Shown: piece by piece, positions 32,199 to 43,596 of the stretch
Layout of the letters: each line of letters starts with the position of its first letter
How positions within the stretch are numbered: the stretch's first letter is position 1
Assembly (NCBI GenBank): GCA_027596075.1
Contig: JADGJC010000101.1
Location: 57,182 to 121,181 of the forward strand
Direction: 5' to 3'
DNA: 64,000 bases
From: Rhizophlyctis rosea
Lineage: Eukaryota > Chytridiomycota > Chytridiomycetes > Rhizophlyctidales > Rhizophlyctidaceae
The notes under the pieces: model-generated
Databases searched by the model: none
Told to the model about the DNA's origin: nothing
Seen by the model: only the letters and a program-made list of their open reading frames with translations
Program-made: the position numbers and the translations under genes

Positions 32199-33122
32199 AC
32201 GGCTTGACAGTCCGCGGTTTGAATGCAAGAATGAGTAGAAAAGGTAAAACCCCGACGCAGAAAAGCAAAAGTGGGACAGAATCACTCGGATCTACTGACG
32301 GGCCCCGCCACCCTCAAAAAACCGTTGGTTTGCAGTTGTATGTGGTGCAAAGCACCAGCATTTCCTAGCAGAAGGCGCCGAGCAAAGGGTGATTGGAAAC
32401 CCTTCACAAGCCAGCGTGCCGCCGTTAACCACTGCCCTTCTTAGCCACCGGGCGTATCGCCAGTGACCAAGGGTACAGCGCAAGTAATTCCAATAAACAA
32501 ATACTGAGAAGTTTGAAGCAGCGAAACCCTATTGACTGTATTTGCCAACATCCCCGACCTGATCGTCCCACTTCGCTTGCCAAAATGGGCCTGACAGAGA
32601 ATCTTCGTGCATAGTCCTTTCAAGGTTGAGTCGTTGGCCCTGCCAACAAATGTGAGTATAGAGCAACCATCATACCAAATTTCCGCGACTATTATCTGTG
32701 ATAACTCGACCTGCATACCTATATGAGTGTATGAATGCGGTGACGAGGTTGGAAGAAGGGATGTAGAAGACGGATGGTTTTGCATTTGTGGGGTTTGTTG
32801 CACCCGCGGTATGGGGCCAACCAAAATCCAGACCAGATGATGACGCGTACGTAAGCAGCTGGTCAACTCAACTCATTTTCCTTCTCTCTCAGCCTTTGCG
32901 ACGATCTTGTTCAGATTCCAACATCTGTTCAAAAGTGTTTCTCAATACTAGAATGTCGTAGCTTGCGCACTCAGCGTCTGTCCTTACGTGATCCATAATT
33001 GACCGTGTGTCGCTTTTGCTTTTACGGTGTTGTTCATCTTCATACAGCTGCCCCGCAACAACCTCTTTCCCCCCTCCACAAGCCACAACTCAACCTAAAT
33101 CCTGCCAAAAGACTATTTCTCC
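32199..33122. other. Intergenic between the repeat array and IFT46
   Basis: A 141-codon minus-strand frame (32441-32866) exists but shows no family motif, signal peptide or splice support, and I do not call it. The last 200 bp should contain the IFT46 promoter and leader. Nothing else is visible. Confidence 0.4.
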
Positions 33123-34914
33123 ATGTCTTACGGACAATCTTCCGAATCCCTAGGAGACCCATTGGGATCAGGGTAAGTTCCACCAGCCACCCAAAGTCAG
33201 CAACATCTCTAACCATATTCTCAAACCAACAGCTCCAATGCAAGTACCAGCAACGGTCTTCTCCTACCGCACAAAGGACTAACCCAATTATCTTCAGTTA
33301 GGTCCAAAAACCAGCAAAGTAACAAACAGCTATTTCGACGAAGCACTAGAGCTCAGTGATGCAGAAGAGGTAGAAAGTCAGCAATCAAACACTCAGGAGG
33401 ACTTGCACCGGGGAGATACACCTCCTTCTGCCAACCTCACAGACGATGATGAGTACGATCATGGAGGTGACGGGAGTAGAGATTCTGATGATATGGTCAG
33501 TCCATTGGTATGCCCTATAACCAAACGTGGGAGACATTGACATATATGACAGCACCCAATGCCCAGCAGCTACAACCCTACCGGACGTCCAGCCGGCGCA
33601 GCAGCAGGGGGTCGAAGTGGACTGGGGGGTGGCCTAGACGAGTACGAAAGAGCAGATCTCAAAACTGGAGGTGTAAGATCACATCCACAACACCAACTCT
33701 CAAAAAAGGAACTATTTGATGAACATGACGATGATGAGGATGACGATGACCTGTTTGGGACGGAAGCAAGGGAGGAAGTGAATTTGACGCAGAGTAAAGT
33801 TACGGGTGCTGGGCAGAGGTATGTGTGGGAATAAATCTTGTTAGGGCAATTGAATAAGGGCTGAACGAGACTCTGCCACCATCTGCCTCAGCTTCGTGGG
33901 GACTGGTGAGATGAACGAGCTGTTCCAGTACATCTCGCGGTACAAACCACAGGAGTTGGAGTTGGATGCGGAGTTGAAACCGTTTATCCCGGATTATATT
34001 GCGAGTATAGGGGACATTGATGCTTTCATCAAGGTGAGTTGGGAATGATGGTGGTGCATCTGGGGACGATCAGGGATGGGTGCCGTGGCTGTTGCCCGGT
34101 CCTTCCTTGCAGAATTGGACCATTCCTATGACAAAATCGGCATGGGTTCCCACCATTCGCGGGCTCAATGATACTTTTCCAACTAATGTCCCAACTGTTT
34201 TAAATCTCACATCCATCAGATTCCCAGACCCGACAAAAAGCCAGATAACCTAGGCCTAACGGTCCTAGACGAACCATCAGCAGAACAATCCGACCCCTCC
34301 GGTAAGCCCGCTACAGCCATCTCCTTCTCATCCCACCAGTTATAATCTCCTCACTCCCCAAACCAGTCCTCGACCTCCACCTGCGAGCCCTAAGCAAATC
34401 CACCGCTGTCGCACCCCAAACCGTCCGCGCAATCGACGCAAAAACCCTTCGCAGCAACCCACGATTCATCGACACATGGATCAAGAATATCCGTGACCTC
34501 CATGCAGCGAAACCACCTCCCTCTGTACAGTACACTAAACGCATGCCGGATGTGGAGGAGTTGATGCAGGTTTGGCCAGAGGAGGTGGAGGAGGCTTTGA
34601 AGAATGTGAGTTTGTGCAAGATTCTTCTGTAACGCCGCTGATGGGTTGACGAATCTATGCCAAAACAGATAACACTCCCATCACCGGACGTGGAAATGCC
34701 ACTAGCCACCTACGCACGCCTGTTATGTCTTCTGCTAGACATACCAGGCGGAACACCACCCGTACCAGACGCCAGCAAGGGAGTTAAACCAGGAACGAAA
34801 CCGTCTACAGGGATCATTGAGTCGTTGCATGTGATGTTCACACTGTATTCGGAATTCCAAAACTCGGCGCATTTCAAGGCTTTGGAGAGGAGTATAAAAG
34901 CTGATGGGGCTTGA
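33123..34914 (+). CDS. IFT46: Intraflagellar transport protein IFT46
   Basis: Eight exons (33123-33172, 33233-33243, 33302-33495, 33553-33818, 33892-34033, 34220-34301, 34367-34605, 34669-34914) give 409 residues. The N-terminal third is acidic and Gly-rich. The conserved core is NELFQYISRYKPQELELD, LKPFIPDYIASIGDIDAFIK, IPRPDKKPDNLGLTVLDEP, WIKNIRDLHAAKPPPSVQY and MPDVEELMQVWPEE, all typical of IFT46. It is a peripheral subunit of the IFT-B complex and carries outer-arm dynein into cilia. Exon 2 is an 11-nt microexon, needed to keep phase. The intron at 34034-34219 is 186 bp, the longest here. Confidence 0.94.
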
Positions 34915-35313
34915 TGGGTCGGTCGATGCAGAATGTGTATAATATGTATATTTGTTTGTTTTGCAATTTTGACTGGGATGAAGTGTGTTCCGAGTTGTGT
35001 TGCACCACTGTTCGGACAACTGAGCGGGAAATGAGAGAGGAAGATGAAGCTTATGGGTGTCAGCTGTGGAGGTTACGGTCCAAAGTATGATCATTTTGCG
35101 TTCCGCAAGATGGAATAGCATACTTTTCCGCGGTCACAAAAGGCTCACAAACACGGTTGATGTGACATTACCGGTCATTCCCAATTTTCGAAAATGATTT
35201 TCTGCTCGCATTTCGCAAAGTTGCCACCGGGCCATTGCTGACGCGCTATCTTTCCCAAAAGGGTAAATTTCTCCTATTGTACGCATCTGCAAAAACTTCT
35301 CAAAAAGATGACA

Positions 35314-36716
35314 TCAACGAACATGCAGCCTAATGTCCTTCGCCTTGTACCTCACTTGCGGCTCCTCATAATGCCGCTTCGACTGCACCACCGTCAATTC
35401 CCTCCGTTTCCAAAACGCAGCCTGACTCGCCACCGTCCCCTCCTGCCCAGCCGTCCCCACACTCCACGCCTCCCTCGCTCCAACCGTATCCTCCAACACC
35501 CCCTGAATAGCCGCCACAGCCTTCTCACAGGCCGTCTTCATATAGCTGTCAATCCTCATCATATCCCCATCACTCACTTCTTCACCCTGCGATCCATTGA
35601 TCGGCACTCCCTCGTTCCCCAAAAACGCTAACAGGAGAGCGGAGGCCATGTCGCCTGTTCCGGTGAAAACGCCTTCTAGTTCTGGGAATGCTATGGAGAA
35701 GAGGATTGGGTGCTTTGTTGATGCTTCTGGGCGGGTGTTTGCTTGGGCGCGGTAGGAGGCGATGAGGTGAAGGTGCGGCTTTTCGAAGGTGTGGGCGTGG
35801 TCGCTTAGAGAAACGGATGTGACGATGACGGTTGGGATGCGGAGGTTGTGGAGGGCGTCGATTACTTGCAGGGCGGAGGAGGTTGAAGTTGGACGGATGC
35901 CGGTCAGTAATCTACGAATCCGTGTATTAGCCAACCGAACTTCAACGGAAAGCCCATAAACAGAACTACGGCACGTACTCTGCTTCGTATGCATTAGGTG
36001 TGATCATATCAGCTAAGGGACATACTGTGTCTCGGTATACTGGGATCAGATCTGGTGCAACATAGAGCTTGTCGTTATCTCCCATTACAGGGTCAAGCAC
36101 TGTACGAGCAAAGGACGCGGTCAGTCACTCAGTTATTGAGTCCATCGGACATTTGAGAAAACTGACCAAAAATGACATTGGGATTCGAATGCTTCAGCCT
36201 CTTTACAAGACCAGCAATCGCAGCCAAACACGCTGCGCGGCCAATATAACCTATTATGTAATGATTCAACGTTCAGCGGCTGAGATCGACGTGGAAACCT
36301 TTCACCAAAATCAGTTAGACATACCAGTCAAAACATGCGTATACTCTCCCAGCATACCATTGCTCTCCAGCCCGTTGAACAGAGCTTCCATCTCGTTTGC
36401 TTGCAAGACCTCGCCTGTTCGGTTCGGGTAACCTGCCAACGGGACGGGTTAGGCTTCGGAACGTTTACATCCATGATGAATGCATATTATAGGCAGTACC
36501 TGTATGATTGGAAAATTGGACCGCGTTTACTGGATCAACATCGTATCCGAGTACTTGAAGAGGGAAGGTTGCGGCCTTATTTCCTGGTTATGAGTATCCT
36601 TGTTAGCCAAAGGTCTGCGAAGTCCTGCAAACAGGTGCGATTGACACACCAACATAACCATAGACGACATGGGACTGTATGGAAAGTACTCTGCGAGGGT
36701 GTGGCGGTGGGATCAT
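35314..36716 (-). CDS. BUD16: Pyridoxal kinase
   Basis: Six exons (36716-36650, 36583-36500, 36432-36325, 36250-36167, 36099-35979, 35911-35314) give 353 residues; introns are 66-74 bp. The start [39 protein letters not shown] block is followed by [39 protein letters not shown], and the catalytic anion-hole motif FTGTGD. These are the ribokinase-fold landmarks of PdxK. It phosphorylates pyridoxal, pyridoxine and pyridoxamine for PLP salvage in the cytosol. The C-terminal extension after GVLEDTV is a little longer than in yeast Bud16. It is divergent from the gene at 37218. Confidence 0.94.
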
Positions 36717-37217
36717 GGTTCGTATGGTGTTTGTACAGAGTGAAGCAATAGGTCAATTTGGATTGTTGCTCTAGATCTTGAAAAGATTGTTGGGGAGAAA
36801 AGTTGGAGCAGAAGAATGTCGCGCTATCACCATCGTGCATGAGATCATAGTATCGGAGGGCGCAGCATACGTGTTGCAGAGGGCACTTGATGCATGAGCT
36901 GATTTGTATGCTAAATATAGATTCATTGCATTTCGGGAGGGAAGGGAAGGGCCATTTTCATCTTTCCTTTCTTTACAAACAGAATATACCTGATACAAGA
37001 TACCCTTAACTCGCCCTTCCTGACGACCTGTGGCTGTAGCAACGCACTGAGCCTTGCGTCCGTCCTGTTCACTGAAACCTAGCCGGTATTTTTCTCTCTC
37101 TGGGTTTGCCCAAGTTTGCCCTCTCGGTAGGTGTACTGTCATGCGCAGCTCATGACCTTAACACGGTGGACTTGGAAGCAACTGACGCAATTCGTATGTT
37201 AGGTGCAGAAGCTCAGA

Positions 37218-37865
37218 ATGGTCACAGAACTATTCGGTCACGCCGTCTCGTTAGGGAGAGTCGAGATCACCACTGGTCCATGCGTCGAAACAACAGTCTT
37301 CCACAGTATGTATTCGCGGGCGTAGGAGCACCCTCTCCTCTTCTGAGACAAGCTAACTTTCCTCTGAATATCAACAGGCAAAACCCACACCACCAACACC
37401 CGGACCCACTACGGTCACCACATCCGAATGGACATTGAGGCCGACCCCAAATACATCTCAATCCACTTCGGAACCACCGCCCCATCCGCATCTTCCTACC
37501 CCACCACATCCCCAACAACCTCCAAACCCCGCTCCAACTCCCTCGCCAAATCCGACCCCGAAACATGGCTCTCGCACGTCATCCTCGCCCAATTCACTAC
37601 TCTCAAACACACCACCGTCCAAACCATCCAAGTCGAGCGCCAAGCGATTGAGTCCGCGTCCTTGGTCCCCGTCGTCTCATTGATCAATGGCGGCGAGCAG
37701 ATCAAGTTCACGTGGAGGGAGGTACGGAAGACGGAGGAGGTTCCGTTGCCGGACATGTTCAAGTGTGCTAGGGAGGGTGTGGAGCCAAAACTTTATCTTG
37801 ACACTGGGAGAGCTTTGTTGGGGGAGTTGATTTTGCCGGTCGACCTGTTGCCCGCGTTCCATTGA
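37218..37865 (+). CDS. Hypothetical protein, two exons
   Basis: Exons 37218-37305 and 37378-37865 give 191 residues. The 72-bp intron has a GTATGT donor and an AGCTAAC branch site. The N-terminal 70 residues read as beta strands (RVEITTGPCVETTVFH, HIRMDIEADPKYISIHFG). A Ser/Thr/Pro linker follows, then a C-terminal domain with LVPVVSLINGGEQIKF and the end LILPVDLLPAFH. I do not recognise a family. It shares a roughly 500-bp divergent promoter region with pyridoxal kinase. Confidence 0.65.
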
Positions 37866-38041
37866 TGTGTTATGGACTGTCCGTGTAGACTTAGATAGCT
37901 TCATGGAACTTGCCAAGAATAGCATGTTGCTCGCCATTAGTGATAAGACAAGTAGTCTACTTGGTTCCATGTACCACATGACAGTACAACTATATGTTAC
38001 GATTTGAACTATTATATAATGCATTCATAGAAAACAGCGAT

Positions 38042-39424
38042 TCACAAGGGCCCCAACGCAGTAGCATACCCCATCGCCCTCATAATCTGCAGCACAACCT
38101 CTCCAATAGGTCCAACCCCTTCCATCCCATCCGCCGCCCACCCCGGCATAAAAGCATCCAACCCAGCCCCCGGCGTCCCCCCACTCCTCATCACAAACTG
38201 CGTCGTAGCATCATAATAGTTGCTATCCAAATGACTTAAACTACTAACACCCGAAAAGTTCCGCGGCGTATGAATATTCGCATACCGCCACTCGAAACCC
38301 CCATCAGTCCCATCCTTACTCCCGTTCCATCGCACAGGGTAGTAAAACCTCACCGCTCCTGGTGTGACGGAAGTTTCCTGTCGTAACCTCTGACTGATCC
38401 TCCCACCTTCGGTCATGAAGAACCGGCTTTTCCATTCAACCTCGGCGTTCATACTTCGTGCGATGTTTTCTACTTTAACGCCTAAGGCATCTTTAGCTAT
38501 CTGTGCTTCGTAATCTTTCATCCACGTCCCTGTCGTCGCGTCTGCTAAGAATTTGTTGAAAATATATTTCATGCCCAACGTGGCGTTCCCAGAGTCGTCG
38601 ATGGTGATGGAGAAAGGCAGCAGCGCCTCACCACCGAGGCCCTGGGCCCAGGATGAGAAGAACCCGAGCCCATGGAGGATTTCGTGGAGGGCGATTTGGG
38701 AAAAATCGTACACGTTGGATTTGGAACCTTCGCTAGGGTCAAGGGATCTGGGTTGCCAGAGGTCCGAATGCATTTGGGCGTCACCGGTTTTGAAATTCGA
38801 GGCGGATGTTGTTGCGGAGGAATTGGAGGTAGAAGCGGTTGAGGGAAACCACCAGTTTGCGTCGGAGTTTAATTGGGCTTGGATGTCGATGTCGCCATAT
38901 GTTAGGCTGGATGGGGCATATTGGCGGACGAGGGAGCGGGGGTACGCGTAGGATTCGTCAATGCCCAATTTTCTTCCAGAACCTGCCGGGAAGGTGTGGT
39001 AGGAGGCTGGGTAGGCGCTACCTAGGGTGTTGCCTTTCTTGGCGCCGCAGCTGGTTGGATCTGGGAGAGACGGATTGCAGTACGGACCGAAGGTAAAGTT
39101 TACGGTAAGGCCTTGCGGGAGATAGATGACATTTGTGATGCGGGTTAGTGTGGACATCAGGGAGGATTCGGCGGATTGACATATTTCGACTGTCAGGCTG
39201 CGGTCGCAGTTGAAGGTTACATTAAGGTCGGTGGATGGCGAGGTGGCTCTGGAAAAGATGCGAGGGTTTGAGGGAGGAGGTGATGGTTTATGTGCATAGC
39301 GCGGGATGCCAGTCCGAACAGAATTCAAGTCTAAATGATCTGTATCTATAGTGAGGCTCTGTATCGGTTTGCAGTCGCTGAAAGGCAGAGCCAGAAGGAG
39401 AGCTGTGCAGGCTAGTCTGAACAT
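38042..39424 (-). CDS. Secreted zinc metallopeptidase-like protein
   Basis: Single exon. I chose the start at 39424 because it begins a signal peptide (MFRLACTALLLALPFSDC); an in-frame ATG 18 codons upstream would bury it. About 460 residues follow. Residues near 245 read ALHEILHGLGFFSSW, an HExxHGxGF zinc site with the spacing of metzincin-like and plant/bacterial putative peptidases. Several N-glycosylation sequons (NVTF, NFTF, NATL, NFSG) and paired cysteines fit a secreted protein. The C-terminal half has SHLDSNYYDATTQFVM and ends in a helix. It is not fungalysin (M36), which has HEYTHG. The substrate is unknown; an extracellular nutritional or cell-wall role is inferred. Confidence 0.85.
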   Translation of the reverse strand: MFRLACTALLLALPFSDCKPIQSLTIDTDHLDLNSVRTGIPRYAHKPSPPPSNPRIFSRATSPSTDLNVTFNCDRSLTVEICQSAESSLMSTLTRITNVIYLPQGLTVNFTFGPYCNPSLPDPTSCGAKKGNTLGSAYPASYHTFPAGSGRKLGIDESYAYPRSLVRQYAPSSLTYGDIDIQAQLNSDANWWFPSTASTSNSSATTSASNFKTGDAQMHSDLWQPRSLDPSEGSKSNVYDFSQIALHEILHGLGFFSSWAQGLGGEALLPFSITIDDSGNATLGMKYIFNKFLADATTGTWMKDYEAQIAKDALGVKVENIARSMNAEVEWKSRFFMTEGGRISQRLRQETSVTPGAVRFYYPVRWNGSKDGTDGGFEWRYANIHTPRNFSGVSSLSHLDSNYYDATTQFVMRSGGTPGAGLDAFMPGWAADGMEGVGPIGEVVLQIMRAMGYATALGPL

Positions 39425-40174
39425 GGTTGATTGTTTCTGCCGACTTCCACTTGTCTGTGAACGATTTCTATCTGACAATAGATTAATATGACATTAACAA
39501 TAAGATGCCCGACAATACGACGTGAGACTAGTAGTGGAAGAATCTCGCTCTGAGAAGTGATTTGGCTCAAGGAAGTGAAAACGTGGGAGATGGTGTTTGA
39601 AGGCCAGAGCGTCCGCCCGTCGAAGACTGTCAAGTGATGGTCATCCATGTGAGACATCGCTTGTAAGCAGTGCCACCTTCAAACGCGGTCGTGCCACCAA
39701 CCCTTGATTATGTAAATACACCCCGAGAGCCCTGGGGTCCTTTGTGACAGCCAAGCCACGCCGGAATGAGCGTGTTTGTCATGTGACGCTTTGTGGTGGC
39801 GCGGTCATGGTCGCACCATTTGCGCCTGGGGGCATTTGACACTTCCGACTGCGGTCATGCGGAAATTGAGGAGAGGTGTGAAAGCTTTCTCACTTTCCCA
39901 TTATTTCTCGCCCATACCAAAGCGCCATCGGTATCCGACTTTCAAAGCGACAAAGTTGCTATCTATTCAGGTCAAAACTTTTCTTGTCATCTAACGTAGC
40001 CTCGTCGTCCATTTGCTTTGGATAGCCTAGTTGGTAAGTCCAGAGGAAACAGAATACGATCCTTCCTAGTCTTGTCTCACACCCTCTTGTAGCAAACCAA
40101 ATTCCCACCAAACACACCTCCCACTCAAGCCCGCCCACCACCACTCCCCACGTCACCTTCACTTTTCGAAAACA
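39425..40174. promoter_or_regulatory. Divergent promoter region, metallopeptidase and RAD6
   Basis: About 750 bp separates two oppositely directed genes. The RAD6-proximal 200 bp is pyrimidine-rich on the plus strand, as expected for a leader. Only short shadow frames occur and no discrete element was recognised. Confidence 0.4.
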
Positions 40175-40728
40175 ATGTCTACCCCAGCAAAGCGCCGCCT
40201 CATGCGCGACTTCAAGCGTCTCCAAACCGACCCACCAGAAGGCGTCTCAGGCGCCCCATGCCCGGACAACGTCCTGGTCTGGAACGCCGTTATCTTCGGT
40301 CCCGAAGAAACTCCCTTCGAAGACGGCACGTTCAAACTCGTCCTTACGTTCGATGAATCCTACCCGACAAAACCCCCACACGTGAAGTTCATTTCGAAGA
40401 TGTTCCACCCGAACGTGTACGCGAATGGGGACTTGTGTTTGGATATTTTGCAGAACCGGTGGTATGTTTTCTCAACGTTTGATTTGGCTATTCGAGACTG
40501 GTTCTTTAATGCATGGGAACTCACATATATCATACACAATCCTTAACTCCCACACACAGGTCACCAACATACGATGTAGCAGCAATCCTGACCTCCATCC
40601 AATCCCTCCTGCACGACCCCAACCCCAACAGTCCCGCAAACGCCGAAGCCGCGCGGCTGTTCCAGGAGAACCGGAAGGACTACAATAAGAGGGTGCGGGA
40701 GACGGTGGAAGAGTCGTGGTTGAACTGA
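40175..40728 (+). CDS. RAD6: Ubiquitin-conjugating enzyme RAD6/UBC2
   Basis: Exons 40175-40461 and 40560-40728 give 151 residues (human UBE2A 152). The start [19 protein letters not shown] is essentially invariant. The HPN motif ([21 protein letters not shown]) contains the active-site cysteine. The second exon restores [17 protein letters not shown]. It lacks the poly-acidic tail of budding-yeast Rad6, as in animals and fission yeast. With Rad18 it monoubiquitinates PCNA, and with Bre1 it monoubiquitinates histone H2B; it acts in the nucleus and in N-degron proteolysis. The intron (98 bp) has a CTTAACT-type branch site. Confidence 0.97.
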
Positions 40729-41258
40729 TGAAGCTGTGCAAAATCGAACTGCGTAGCTGTTTTGCAAAAGAAGACCCAATCCCTATGTGGTGTGGTCCTT
40801 CTACTGTACATATACCTGTAATATGCATTCATTCTTTGCTTCACATTGAGGCGAGGAACCTTTTTTTGTCCAAATATTGTGGATCTGTTGTGTGGTGGTT
40901 GTGAGGGTATGGGGTTTTCTTGCTTTGAGGTAAGAATGCTACTCATTCTTTGGGTGTTGTTTTGGCGACGACCGCGAAGAGATGGCAGAACAAGCGTCCT
41001 CCTTAACGATAAGACACTCCACAAATGCTAACAGGGATCTGGTACCCTGAACGCCATCGGTCAAATACACTCTACTTTCAATAAATTACATGAAATACAA
41101 CATACAATGTCCCATACATCAACGAAGTCGGTGTGATTCCTCGAATTGCTCCCCTCGGCATCCAATCACAACTCTCCGTTCCCATCCAAATCCACCTTCC
41201 CCGTATCCAGATTCCTATACTCCTCATACGACGTGTACCCCACCCCTAAATAGGTACT

Positions 41259-41465
41259 CTAAACCAACACCAACAGGCCCCATACCACTGCGACTCGCAG
41301 GATCCACCAAAACAGGAGTTTACCCTGCCCTGTTTGGACTGGATCTGGGCCTTTTAGTGCCCCGACGGTGGCGAGGATCCGGACGGCTATGTAGGAGGCA
41401 CCGAAGAGTCTGAGGAGGTCGTTGGGGTGGATGAGTGTGAGAAGGGATTTGGAGGGTGTGGACAT
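41259..41465 (-). CDS. Small membrane protein with in-frame UAG before a conserved-looking tail
   Basis: From the ATG at 41465 the frame codes for 68 residues: LLTLIHPNDLLRLFGASYIAVRI, a polar loop (GPDPVQTGQGK), and LLFWWILRVAVVWGLLVLV, so two likely membrane helices. A longer in-frame start exists at 41543. The frame stops at UAG (41259-41261) but stays open in the same frame for 30 more codons to a UGA at 41166. That extension, GVGYTSYEEYRNLD and so on, looks protein-like and lacks the low complexity of random sequence. No intron of workable length removes the stop. It may be a truncating change, a readthrough site, or spurious coding downstream. I do not recognise the family. Confidence 0.55.
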   Translation of the reverse strand: MSTPSKSLLTLIHPNDLLRLFGASYIAVRILATVGALKGPDPVQTGQGKLLFWWILRVAVVWGLLVLV

Positions 41466-42910
41466 TGTTGGTGGTGAGATTGAGCAGAAGGTAGTGATGG
41501 ATGTTAGATGGAAAATCGTCGAGGCCTGTACGTGATGTGGCATTGTGGATAATGTGGATGTTGAGTTGAGGTTAGTGACCTTGTATTGGTGAACGATTTT
41601 ACGTCTTCATCAGGTATCATTCTTGCCAATGGTCATGCAGTCATCGGCAGAGCCTCAAAAATCACAGCTGCACCTCCAAACCTTCACTACCGTTTCTGCC
41701 CTTCCTTTAATGATTTAATTGTACAGTTGGTACTTCAGGCCAGAGGGATCAACGTACCTTGGGAGAAAGAGACAAAAGGATGGACCCGAGTACTTCAGCG
41801 GTGTGCGAATACTTTTGCAATTGAAAGTGAGATAAGTAAGATGTTTGGAAGATTTTTGGTGCTGGTTGAGGGGGAAAGGGCAAAAAAAGCAACCGACCCG
41901 ATGACAAAATCACGGAAGTGCGGTTCATTTCAAAATGCCAGTGGCATGGCGGCCCCATGGGTCCTTTTCAGATTTTTGGTCATTCGCGAGGGTCCTTATT
42001 GCCACTGCAGTGCCATAATTTAAAACTCAACCTCCTTGACTGAGAAAAGCATTTGTGCGAAATGGTCTATAATATGATGATTTCTGAGTGATCGAGCGGC
42101 TTGATACAATCACATTCGATATCAGCAAATGAGCATCAACCACCTCGAAGGACCTCGAAGCGAGATAACTGCAGGAGCGCATTTCATACATATTGGGACA
42201 TGAGAATGACCAGCAAAGTCGAGTTTCCAGAAAACCGTGTTGCGAAGCTTGTTTCCGTTAGATACAAACGATGTGTGGTCCAATAAGTGGTCATTTGCGA
42301 TGTTTTCGCAACAGCTTGTCCATCCCGACTTTCCGCCGCCTTCCCTCCAGCGAAACACTTGCACGCACGAACGCTCATGCGCACTACCTTTCGATATCAC
42401 CAAACTGCTTCAAGTGCTCCTTAGAATGCGTGGGTACATTTGAGGCACCTTTTGTTTACATTTACTGCAGGGGTTAGGGCTTGTCTGCCTGTCAGTGCCT
42501 GCTCTCATTTGTTTACTTTACACGTAGCTTCCTACTGTGATACAATATGCGGCATTTCCCGTATGATCCGCCGTATAAACACCGTATGGATGCAGCAATG
42601 GTCATAAGTAAACAAACAAATGTGTAAAGCATGCAGGTTTTGGGGTAGAATTTCTTAGTCGAACTAAGGCGAATTACGCTCTTATATCTGGGTGCTTTGG
42701 TTGGTGAAAGACACAACATATGTGGAGTGGGATCAAACCCATGCACTATGGGCCCTTCTGGGAATCCGCGAGTTCGTCTTTATTCAAGTGCAACTCCTCT
42801 GTGCAAGTCGGCGATGTTTCCAAATCCGCTCCACAACGCCGACTTTTCCCAAAGACTGTGTATAGAGAGTCAAAGCACGTCAAAGTTTAGCGGAATGATC
42901 GGGGGTATCA
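41466..42910. other. Intergenic, no gene recognised
   Basis: A 145-codon plus-strand frame (41586-42023) has no motif and overlaps nothing convincing. Around 42725-42740, GGGATCAAACCC resembles the reverse complement of a tRNA B box, but no matching A box or cloverleaf is present. The rest is featureless. Confidence 0.45.
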
Positions 42911-43308
42911 TTATGCAGTGTCCGTTCTGTTTGGTGTTAGGGAGGTTGGTGGGGGTGCTAGATATTTTGCTGCCATCTGTTCCCGACATCGGTTGTAAAG
43001 ATAATAATAAGCAAAAGCCCCAACCACGGCGGATACACTGCCCGTCCAAGCAATCATGGCTGGGTTTCTTGCTATTGTATGACGACCCGCCGACGTTCGC
43101 GGCCTATTTGATACTAGAAAACCTGCGAGGAGGTGGGGGTTTGTGTGAGGATGGAGTTCGCCAGGGGTGCCCACCCCGAAGTTCCTGATTCACTCATACC
43201 AAATACTCCGATAGAGGCTCCAATGAATATGGCTTGTTGTCGGCATTGCCAGTCATCTACATTGCGGATCTCTACTGGTTGTTGAGGATTTTGAGTTGGC
43301 TCTGCCAT
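42911..43308 (-). CDS. Small two-helix membrane protein
   Basis: Exons 43308-43200 and 43113-42911 give 103 residues; the 86-bp intron starts GTATGA. The N-terminus is polar (DDWQCRQQAIF), followed by a short hydrophobic GASIGVFV. After ARNPAMIAWTGSVSAVVGAFAY-type sequence (the second helix) comes YYLYNRCREQMAAKY and a Pro-rich tail. The size, two helices and a Cys/Arg-rich loop are reminiscent of small respiratory-chain assembly factors such as Cox20, but I cannot confirm that. It is divergent from the OB-fold gene at 43597. Confidence 0.65.
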
Positions 43309-43596
43309 CTTTGCGCTTTTTTTGTGTGTGTCTGGTCGAAATTGAGTATACCGTCGTGAAAGACTTGACCTAGAAGGCTCGCATTGTACCTTGATATCGT
43401 TTGTGAATAGGTTCTGTACTGTCCCAATACTTGAACGTTGTAAGTGATACTTTGCAAAAGTGAATTGCGAAGTATCAATCCCCTTGCATTCGGACTTCGA
43501 ACCAAAATTAGAAGCAGGTCCTGCGCCACACCACCTGTCAAAATCCGCAGCGCAGTGTGGGCATTCTTCCTTCCCAATCTTCACTGCATCTTCCCT

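Noticed and set aside
32441..32866. A 141-codon minus-strand gene upstream of IFT46
   Set aside because: No recognisable domain, no flanking splice signals and no promoter; length alone is not enough in this composition.
41586..42023. A 145-codon plus-strand gene
   Set aside because: Random-looking composition and no motif; the frame begins in the promoter of the small membrane gene.
42720..42790. tRNA-like element on the minus strand (B-box-like GGGTTTGATCCC)
   Set aside because: No A box at the right distance and no acceptor, D or anticodon stems can be drawn.
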